Positions 46,348-54,600 of a DNA stretch of 64,000 nucleotides are shown in pieces. The stretch lies in assembly GCA_947460595.1 (NCBI GenBank), contig CANHGS010000008.1, forward strand, positions 62,001-126,000, written 5' to 3'. The notes beneath the pieces were generated by a model. That model had not been told where the DNA came from. It was given only the letters and a program-made list of their open reading frames with translations, and did not search any database. The DNA is from Bacteroidota bacterium. Lineage in GTDB: Bacteria > Bacteroidota > Bacteroidia > Chitinophagales > Chitinophagaceae. A program made the position numbers and the translations under genes. Each line of letters starts with the position of its first letter. The stretch's first letter is position 1.

Positions 46348-46977
46348 ATGAACCACCTAGAAACTAACTATTTAAAAACAGGAAGTCTGATTTCCATTGT
46401 AGCTGGCATTTTGTTGATTACCATTTCCCTAGTAATTGGTAAGGTTCCCGTATTTCTCTTCTTCAATCTTAATTTAGGCGGCTTTGCCGATGTGTTTTTT
46501 GAATACATCACTTATTTGGGAGATGGACTCATCTGGATTCCCATTGCCCTATTTTTTATATGGAAACAAAGACAATATTTGGTATTGTTGATTAGCACCA
46601 TTAGTATTTCTACCCTACTGGCGCAGGGTATCAAGAATTATGTATTCACAGCGGAACCAAGACCAACTACTTTAATTACTGATAGGTCGCTAATACATAC
46701 CGTTTCTGGAGTAGAATTACATGGATTTTACAGTTTCCCCTCTGGACATACTACAACAGCCACTTGTCTATTTCTTTTGGCCTGTTTGTTCATTCCCAAA
46801 AAATGGATCTTACCAATTGGTTTTATCTATGCTTTAGTGGTGGGTTATTCAAGAGTTTATCTTGCCCAACACTTTCCATTAGATGTGGGAGGTGGATTTA
46901 TCATAGGTACTATCAGCCTATGGCTTTCTGTATATTTACAAAATAGCTATAACCAGGGTCTTAAACAATTAGACTAG
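46348..46977 (+). CDS. PAP2 family membrane phosphatase
   Basis: Integral-membrane acid phosphatase/phosphotransferase; relatives dephosphorylate undecaprenyl-PP, phosphatidylglycerophosphate or lipid A. The 209-residue protein has several membrane helices and the three-part active site: KNYVFTAEPRP near residue 95 (K...RP), SFPSGHTTTA near 131, and SRVYLAQHFPLDV near 172 (SR...H...D). Which lipid it acts on cannot be read from sequence. It is convergent with the PA-domain peptidase gene, overlapping by four bases at the stops. Confidence 0.9.
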   Translation: MNHLETNYLKTGSLISIVAGILLITISLVIGKVPVFLFFNLNLGGFADVFFEYITYLGDGLIWIPIALFFIWKQRQYLVLLISTISISTLLAQGIKNYVFTAEPRPTTLITDRSLIHTVSGVELHGFYSFPSGHTTTATCLFLLACLFIPKKWILPIGFIYALVVGYSRVYLAQHFPLDVGGGFIIGTISLWLSVYLQNSYNQGLKQLD

Positions 46978-48443
46978 TCTTTCCATCTCCATTCACCGGC
47001 AATTTGCAAAGGCTCTTTCAAGTTATTTTTGAGTAAGAATTCTTTGGTTTCTGCATCGCTAAAATGTTTGGCTGTAATCACAGGCGCGTCAGCAATACCA
47101 TAAGCAAGCATCGCATTAAAGCGAACAGTGTTTACCATTCCCTTTTTGTCTACCAAACTAAAATTGTCACAATCGGCATGATAACAAGGACCTGAATTAT
47201 TGGGCAGTTTACCACCAGCTGCACCGCCTGTTGGAACGCCTTGTAACATGAAGGGTTGGTGATCACTATGTAAACCGGCTCCACTACGGAAGCTGTTTTT
47301 AAAGCTACTGTCTAAGGACTGAGCAATGGTACCTATGGATTGAAACAAAGCTTTGCTTCCCTCATCAGTACTGGAATAACCAGTGGGGTCATTGGTCATA
47401 TCATAATTGAGCATATAACGCAATTGGTCAATGGTCTTGTCTTTGATAGCTGCATCTACATAGGCTTTAGAACCAAGTAAACCTTCCTCTTCTCCCATAA
47501 ACATTACAAATTCAATAGTCCTATCTGGTTGTAATTTGAGTTTGGCAAATGTGCGCGCCATATCCAATACTGAGAAGGAACCAATTCCATTGTCAATGGC
47601 GCCTGTAGCTAAATCCCAACTATCTAAGTGCCCTCCTACGGCAATTTTCTCATTAGGATATTTCTTCCCTTTAATAGTGGCTACCACATTTCTGGCTTTG
47701 ATTAAACCAGAAATATTATTCATTTTGATATGGGTATATAATTTATCTGTCTTCAGGGTTTCACGCAACTTGAAACCATCTTCCATTCCAATACATACTG
47801 CTGGAATTGGAATCAACTTACCTGTAACAGAGGCTGTGCCCGTAAGCAAAATTCCTCCTTTAGCGGTATTAATGATAATAATACCTTTTGCTCCCCATTT
47901 GGTTGCAATAGCCGTTTTCTCTGAACGATGTAAGGTTTTGGTTCCTTCTTTAGAACCAGGAACAACACCCAAATAAACCAAGGCAATTTTTCCTCTTACT
48001 TTATTGGGGGCAGCTTGATAATCTTCCTCTAATCCATTTCCCATATCTACCACTTCATTAGAAACATCGGCCTTAACAGGCGAGTGTGCAAGTGTTACAG
48101 ATTTAATGGGTACCAAGTGATTGGTATCGGTTCCAATGGAAACGGCAATATTACCCCTACTCCAACTTTCTACTTCAAAGGGTTGGTATTTGAGATTGGT
48201 AAATCCGTAAGATTTGAGAAGATTGTAGGCATAGTCCTCTGCTTTTTTCCCATTGGCTGATCCGGTAAGTCTGTGTCCAATGGTAGATGTTGCTTCTTTC
48301 AAGGTTTCATAAGCCCTTGAATGTTCCAATGCTTCTTGGTTGATACTGGCAAAAATGCTTTTCCACTCAGGTTTGTCCTGAGAAAAACAGGTTTGACTCC
48401 CAACCAAAACCATCACCCAAAACAGCGAAATTTTCCTATTCAT
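46974..48443 (-). CDS. Exported M28 family peptidase with a PA domain
   Basis: Zinc aminopeptidase/carboxypeptidase of the plasma-glutamate-carboxypeptidase style. The 489-residue product has a signal peptide (1-21, ending CFSQ), an M28 domain interrupted by a protease-associated domain (about 135-245, including KIALVYLG and KWGAKGIIIINTAKGG), then the metal-binding segments GGHLDSWD, GAIDNGIGS, MGEEEGLLGS, MLNYDMTNDP and HSDHQPF. It is divergent from the GH127 gene. The other M28 peptidase in the window (36743) lacks a PA domain, so the two are not recent duplicates. Confidence 0.92.
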   Translation of the reverse strand: MNRKISLFWVMVLVGSQTCFSQDKPEWKSIFASINQEALEHSRAYETLKEATSTIGHRLTGSANGKKAEDYAYNLLKSYGFTNLKYQPFEVESWSRGNIAVSIGTDTNHLVPIKSVTLAHSPVKADVSNEVVDMGNGLEEDYQAAPNKVRGKIALVYLGVVPGSKEGTKTLHRSEKTAIATKWGAKGIIIINTAKGGILLTGTASVTGKLIPIPAVCIGMEDGFKLRETLKTDKLYTHIKMNNISGLIKARNVVATIKGKKYPNEKIAVGGHLDSWDLATGAIDNGIGSFSVLDMARTFAKLKLQPDRTIEFVMFMGEEEGLLGSKAYVDAAIKDKTIDQLRYMLNYDMTNDPTGYSSTDEGSKALFQSIGTIAQSLDSSFKNSFRSGAGLHSDHQPFMLQGVPTGGAAGGKLPNNSGPCYHADCDNFSLVDKKGMVNTVRFNAMLAYGIADAPVITAKHFSDAETKEFLLKNNLKEPLQIAGEWRWKD

Positions 48444-48552
48444 GTTTAATTGCTTTTATACGGGGCACAATATAATGGGGAATTCTCTTTTGTGCTGAAA
48501 AAATAGGCTGAAATAGGTTTTTAACCGGAAGAGGTTATATTTAACAGAACCA

Positions 48553-48568
48553 TTTCAAACGTTTGAAA
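48553..48568. promoter_or_regulatory. Perfect 16-bp palindrome, LacI-type operator candidate, before the GH127 gene
   Basis: TTTCAAACGTTTGAAA is a perfect palindrome with the central CpG typical of LacI-family operators. It ends two bases before the GH127 ATG and follows a weak promoter box (TATATTTA, 48536-48543). Its core CAAACGTTTG recurs with one change before the SusC gene. Confidence 0.55.
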
Positions 48569-48570
48569 AC

Positions 48571-50535
48571 ATGCAACAAAAAGGAATTTGGGCCATCATT
48601 GCCCTTTTAGGAACGCAGATAGGTTTGGCACAGACCCCTATTTCTACCATGGAACCCATTAGCTTTTCAGCTGTAACCATTAATGATGCTTTTTGGAAAC
48701 CCAAACAGGAATTACTGGCAAATACCACTTTAAAAGCTTGTATTTATCAAACGGAAACAGCTACCCCACGTCTGAGAAATTTTCAGAAAGTAGCTAGAAA
48801 AAAAGGAGAAAAGCACGAGGGCATTTTTTATGATGACTCGGACCTGTTTAAAGCCTTAGAAGCTATGGCCTATTCTTTGAAAAATCATCCAGATGCCAGT
48901 ATGGAAGCCAAAGCAGATGAATGGATTGAAATTATAGCTGCTGCTCAACAACCAGATGGTTATTTAAATACTTTTTATACACTCAATGAACCACAGAATA
49001 GGTATACCGATATGAGCATGCATGAAGACTATAATGCAGGTCATATGATTGAAGCAGCTGTTGCCTATTTTAATGCTACTGGTAAGAGAAAATTTTTGGA
49101 TGTATGTATTCGTTGGGCCAATCATTTTGATGCCTTATTTGGACCTGGTAAACGCCATTGGGTTACGGGTCACCAAGAATTGGAATTAGCTTTGGTTAAA
49201 TTGTATAAAACCACCAAGGACCAGAAATATTTAAAACTGGCCGATTGGTTATTAGATGAAAGAGGGCACAAATTTGCCAAAGGTTATACTTGGACCGATT
49301 GGAAAGACACGGCATATGCGCAAGATGTAGTTCCTGTAAAGCAACAATCAGAAATTACAGGTCACGCAGTACGTGCTATGTATATGTATACTGGCGCTGC
49401 CGATGTGGCTACACAAACAGGGGACACTGGCTATCTATCAGCCATGGTAAGGGTTTGGAAGGATGTGGTGTATAGAAATATGTATTTAACAGGCGGTATT
49501 GGATCATCTGGATCCAATGAAGGTTTTTCTGTAGATTATGACCTTCCCAATGAACAAGCTTATTGTGAAACCTGCGCTTCTGTTGGCATGGTTTTTTGGA
49601 ATCAGCGCATGAATTCCCTTACGGGCAATGCTACCTATATTGATGTGTTAGAGAGAAGCTTGTACAACGGTGCACTTGATGGTTTGAGTTTAACGGGTGA
49701 TAAATTTTTTTACGGAAACCCATTAGCCTCTAATGGCAAACACGCAAGAAAAGCCTGGTTTGGAACGGCTTGTTGTCCCGCCAATATTGCCCGACTAATT
49801 GCTTCTTTGGGCGATTATATTTATGCAAAAGACAATAAAGGCTTGTATGTAAATCTCTTTGTGGGCAGTGAAACAAAAATGATTTTGAACGGCCAAGAAA
49901 TTGGTATCAAAACCAATACCGAATATCCCCTCAATGGCAAAATTAAGATTGAAATTTCTGCCAATGGTCAAAATAGCTTTGCACTGCATATTAGAAAACC
50001 GGGATGGTCAGATAACACGGTGGTTCCAGGCGGACTCTATCATTATGCCATGGTCAACAAAACGGAGCCTAGTCTTATGATCAATGGTAAAACTGTCAGT
50101 GCTAGTTTGGTTAATGGCTATTACGTAATTGAACGCAAATGGAAAAAAGGAGATATTGTAGAATACCGCATTCCTATGCCTATTCAAAGAATTCAAGCAC
50201 AGGAGGTACTCAAAGAAGACCAACAAAGAATTGCCATTCAAAGAGGCCCCTTGGTTTATTGTGTGGAAGGTGCTGATAATGGTGGTAAAGCTTGGAATAT
50301 TTTGTTTCCTGACAATGCATCCATAGTAGAGAAACCCATGCAAGTTTTGGACGAGAAAGTAATTGGACTAAGCGCAATCTTACCAAGTTTGCAAATCAAT
50401 GCAGCTGGCACCCAAGCACAAACCGTTTTAAAAGAAGTTATTGCTATCCCTTACTATACCTGGTGTAATAGAGGAAGTAATCAAATGCAGGTATGGTTTC
50501 CAACAACTATCAAAGATGTAAAACTAAATTATTAG
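48571..50535 (+). CDS. Glycoside hydrolase family 127 enzyme, beta-L-arabinofuranosidase type
   Basis: Exported retaining glycosidase of GH127; characterised members release beta-L-arabinofuranose from plant glycoproteins and glycans using a zinc-bound cysteine nucleophile. The 654-residue product has a signal peptide (1-21, GLAQ), an (alpha/alpha)6 catalytic domain and C-terminal beta domains (about 430-640). The zinc/catalytic set of this family (Glu, Cys, Cys-Cys) is present as E333 and C335 in YCETCASVG and C401-C402 in TACCPANIAR. The substrate specificity could be another furanoside. Terminator not visible. A palindrome precedes it. Confidence 0.93.
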   Translation: MQQKGIWAIIALLGTQIGLAQTPISTMEPISFSAVTINDAFWKPKQELLANTTLKACIYQTETATPRLRNFQKVARKKGEKHEGIFYDDSDLFKALEAMAYSLKNHPDASMEAKADEWIEIIAAAQQPDGYLNTFYTLNEPQNRYTDMSMHEDYNAGHMIEAAVAYFNATGKRKFLDVCIRWANHFDALFGPGKRHWVTGHQELELALVKLYKTTKDQKYLKLADWLLDERGHKFAKGYTWTDWKDTAYAQDVVPVKQQSEITGHAVRAMYMYTGAADVATQTGDTGYLSAMVRVWKDVVYRNMYLTGGIGSSGSNEGFSVDYDLPNEQAYCETCASVGMVFWNQRMNSLTGNATYIDVLERSLYNGALDGLSLTGDKFFYGNPLASNGKHARKAWFGTACCPANIARLIASLGDYIYAKDNKGLYVNLFVGSETKMILNGQEIGIKTNTEYPLNGKIKIEISANGQNSFALHIRKPGWSDNTVVPGGLYHYAMVNKTEPSLMINGKTVSASLVNGYYVIERKWKKGDIVEYRIPMPIQRIQAQEVLKEDQQRIAIQRGPLVYCVEGADNGGKAWNILFPDNASIVEKPMQVLDEKVIGLSAILPSLQINAAGTQAQTVLKEVIAIPYYTWCNRGSNQMQVWFPTTIKDVKLNY

Positions 50536-50582
50536 ATCAAGGATTTCAAGATGCCCTAGCAATTCTTGAACTAATTCCTATA

Positions 50583-51614
50583 TTAAATGGGAGAATGGTA
50601 TCTTCCCATTCTTGGTGTTGAATTGGGTGAAAACCTTTTGTAAATCAGTGATATTTCAAAAGACCTTGTACTCACAGCACCGCTTTTAACGCTGGACACA
50701 TTCACGTCATAACTCAAACCAAATTGGACCTCATTATGGGTATACCCTATATAAGGGATAATTGCATCGCCAAGTCTGTAATAAATCCCTGCATTTAGCA
50801 TTCTTCTCTGATCCATTTCAAACTGTCCCGGACTCAATCCAAAAGCTAGGCTAGAACCAAAAGAGGTAGAACTTGTTCCATTTTGAATCATATGAATGGC
50901 ACTCACCGTTACATTCAAATCATCATTCAATGTTGTTCCAAAATCCGCGTGTATATCGTATCTAGGACTTACATACAATGAATTATTATCAAGCAGACTT
51001 CTACTAGATTTTACAAAACGATAACCGGCAACGCCCACATTTAGAAAAGAATAATCATTGACATGGGTAAACATAATACCCGCACATGCGGAAGAATAAG
51101 AAATTGATGGATTCAGATTGGGCTCTCCTGTTGGAAGTGCGCGATCAAACCCAGTACTTGACAATTGTTGGTCAGTTGTCAATGAAGCATAGTCTACTCT
51201 TGTATTATTTGAAACAAAACCCAAGCCAACAGCCAATCCGTTACCTTTATTATCAATTGACAGGTGATAAGCAGTATTGAAGTTTACATAAGTACTTTTA
51301 AAGGCTCCTTCTAAAGACCTATCGGCCAGAACCATTCCCCCAATTCCCAAATAATTGTCATCACCAAATTTTTTCAATTTTCCATCAATAGAGAAACTTT
51401 GAGTGCTATAAGGAGATCCCATTCCAACTGTTTGGGTTCTTATATTGGTCATTGCCCTCCAAACTGATTCACCATCACTAGTTAGCGCCGGGTTAATGGT
51501 CAATGGAGAAGAAAAAAATTGAGAAAAATTGGGGTCTTGAGCATGCAGTTTTGTTACTGATGATATTATCAACACTAATAAAAAAAATCTGCTGTGTATT
51601 TTAAAATTTCTCAT
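50583..51614 (-). CDS. PorP/SprF family outer-membrane protein of the type IX secretion pathway
   Basis: Beta-barrel-like outer-membrane protein needed for surface delivery of partner T9SS cargo. The 343-residue protein has a signal peptide (about 1-25, LHAQ), the family start QDPNFSQFFSSPLTINPALT and repeated beta-strand patterns to the C-terminal aromatic region (FEISLIYKRF). It follows a giant cargo gene after one base, the usual SprF-type gene order for type B cargo proteins. No other T9SS core gene lies in the window. Confidence 0.93.
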   Translation of the reverse strand: MRNFKIHSRFFLLVLIISSVTKLHAQDPNFSQFFSSPLTINPALTSDGESVWRAMTNIRTQTVGMGSPYSTQSFSIDGKLKKFGDDNYLGIGGMVLADRSLEGAFKSTYVNFNTAYHLSIDNKGNGLAVGLGFVSNNTRVDYASLTTDQQLSSTGFDRALPTGEPNLNPSISYSSACAGIMFTHVNDYSFLNVGVAGYRFVKSSRSLLDNNSLYVSPRYDIHADFGTTLNDDLNVTVSAIHMIQNGTSSTSFGSSLAFGLSPGQFEMDQRRMLNAGIYYRLGDAIIPYIGYTHNEVQFGLSYDVNVSSVKSGAVSTRSFEISLIYKRFSPNSTPRMGRYHSPI

Positions 51615-51615
51615 C

Positions 51616-54600
51616 TTATCTAATTAGTAAGAAACTACCATTTTTTTGTACCACATTACCATTATTGTCTATTCCTTCCGCAATCCAATTATAAGCATCC
51701 ATTGGTTGACTGATACCTGAACTAATGCCATTCCAGCCATCCGTAGAATTTCTGGATTCAAAGACAAGTTTGCCAAATTTATTTACAATTTTAAAATAGG
51801 ATAATGATTTCATTCCAGCCAAATAAGGATAAAGCATATCATTGATGCCATCTCCATTAGGACTAAATGACCTAGGAACAAATATGTTAACTAAGGCCGA
51901 ATCAAATACTTTAACCCTAATGGTATCAACGGTAATACAGCCTTCTGGAGAAGTCATAGCAATATAATAGTTCTGACTTTTAGTATAGTTGAAAATTGGG
52001 TTGTTTACATTTAAGAAGTCTAGGCCCCAGACTGGTTGCCAACTATATTGATAGGCTTGCCCCTCAAATTTCCTTGCCTGTAATTGCAAAGATTTGCCAG
52101 CATTGGTACTAACTGTTTGTAAGTTTACCGGTTTCCTAGGCTCTGCAATAGCAATTAAACTATCTTTCTTAATAGAATAAGCACAGGATGGAATATTTGC
52201 AGAAAGAGTAATTTTCTTTAATCCACCGGTTTTAAAAATCTTGGTTGCATTGTATCCTACTACAGAATCTTCTCCATTAAAATTCCAGGTCCATTTAATA
52301 TTTCTAACAGCGGAAGTGTCTGAATAATTCATGAATTGTTTTAACACGTTAATACAATTGACACTATCATTTTTAAAGGAAATTCCAAAATTCTTTAAAT
52401 CATACATCTTCATCACATTCGCTGTGGTATTGGAGCAACCAATACTATCCGTTACTATGGCACTATAGGATCCTTGTTGATAGGCATTATAGTTAACACT
52501 AGTGCTACCACCAATGGGCTGGCCATTAAAATACCATTTATAAGATTGAAAAAATGGGGTAATCACTAGTGGTTGATAAGAACCCACACAAATTAATTGG
52601 CCACTTGGGGCTTCAATGGTTGCAACAGGCAGCTTTTTCAAATTCTGGCTTGATGCAGCCAAATAAGGAATACTAACACTGCTATCATTGCTACAGTATG
52701 CGTCATTTACATGCAGAATCCTAAAATCATAGGTAGCATTTTTAGGAAGTGCATTTTGAACAAAAATGGAATTGGCAGCAGTAAACCCACTTACCTGATT
52801 TAATTGAAAATCTTTGTTATCCCTATAACTGATAGACCAAGGAGAGGTTCCCGTAAAAGTTAAACGCAAAGTATCTGATGCATTTTCACAAAGACTAGAC
52901 AGTCCATCAATTTTTACCTGTGGCTTGGGGTTTACTGTGGCTACAAGCCTAAATGGCAATCCTAAACAGCCATTGGTAATTGGACTAACTAAATAACTTG
53001 CATTCACTGGAATAGTTCCTGAATTAAATAAGTTTTGTATAACAGATGGCTGATATAAAGTATCGTTATTGGTGTATCCAGAAAGCGCAAAGGAAGGATT
53101 GGTTTCTGCAAATTTCCATCTAAACAGCGTGCCAACAGGAATTTGATTTGGTATGAATTCCATTTTCTGACCAGTACAAGTACTAGCTGTTTGGTTACCA
53201 ATTAAGGAAATTGGTTTTACGGTAACCGTTACATTAAAGGGTTGTAATGCACAGGTTGGATTTTGTGGTTTAATAGTATAAATAGCAATAGCATCCGTGG
53301 TAAGTGTATTATTCAAACTGTCTTGAACTATTGTTTGGGGTGTTATTCTAGCATTGAACCCTTTTAAAGATTGATCAGGTAATTGTGTGGGAGCATCCCA
53401 AGTATAAGTGGTTCTTAATGGCTCCAAATTGGTTGGAAGACTAAAGTTTGTTCCACTACAAATGGTTAATTTTTGATCAGGAACAATTGGAGCAGGATTC
53501 ATCACAAAGCTAACAACCTGAGTACTATCGGTGCAACCATTAAAGGTTGTTTTGTATTTGTAAGAAATTAAAACGGGATTGATGGTTGAATCCAATAAGG
53601 TTTCATTAATGGCATAAGAACCTTTTGCAGGTTTGTTTGCAATACCTGCAATGCTATCTCTGGTCCAAGAGAAAATAGTACCCGGCGTTTTGCTTGTTGG
53701 GATATACGTAAAATTGGTATTGCTACATATAGCAGGCAGGTTAGTTGGACTACTTAATACTGGAATTGGATTTACAATCACCGTTAACTTGAATGGCTTG
53801 CCTACGCATCCACCAGTTGAGGCTCCAGGAATAATGGTTTGAATATTATAAGTAGCAATATTGGCAGTATCGGTCAAATTGGTTAAGGAACCTTTGATGG
53901 CATTAGTAGGGATTAGTCTATTTTCGTTTCCACCTACTAACCCATTAGAAAGCAATGGCATTGACCAAAGAAATTCAGCGTTCACGGTATTGGCTGGAAT
54001 AATATTAAAATTAGAACCGCTACAAACCGGTGTTGTCATATCGGGCAGCGTTAATACGGGATTTACAATTTCATAGACGGTTTGTTGATTGGTGCAACCA
54101 TTTGCCTTCATGGTATAGACATAGGGCACTTGCACAATATTAAAAGTAGTATTCTGCAATTCTTCGCTAATACTATTTGATCCATTGGTTAATGCTTGTG
54201 AAATACCAACCACATAAGATCTTGACCATTCAAATGAAACATCACGCGTACTACTAACCGGCGTATAATTAAAAGTATTACCAGAACAGATTGGCGTTGG
54301 CTTTAAGCTGCTACTTAATTGGGGTTTAGGATTAATTAATACAGTTACTACCTGAGACTTTAAATTCACACAACCATTATACAATAGTGAAAAACGATAG
54401 TTAACTCTTACAGGTTCTCCAGTACTGTCAATCAAAATCTCGTTAATATCTGAATAACCAGTAGCGGGTAAATTGGCTAATCCTGGAATAGAATCCCTGG
54501 TCCAAGAAAATGCTGTTCCTGGAAAATTACTTTGAGGAGCATAATTAAAGGTAGTACCACTGCATTGGTCTGGTAACAACAAAGGACTTGTCAGTACTGC

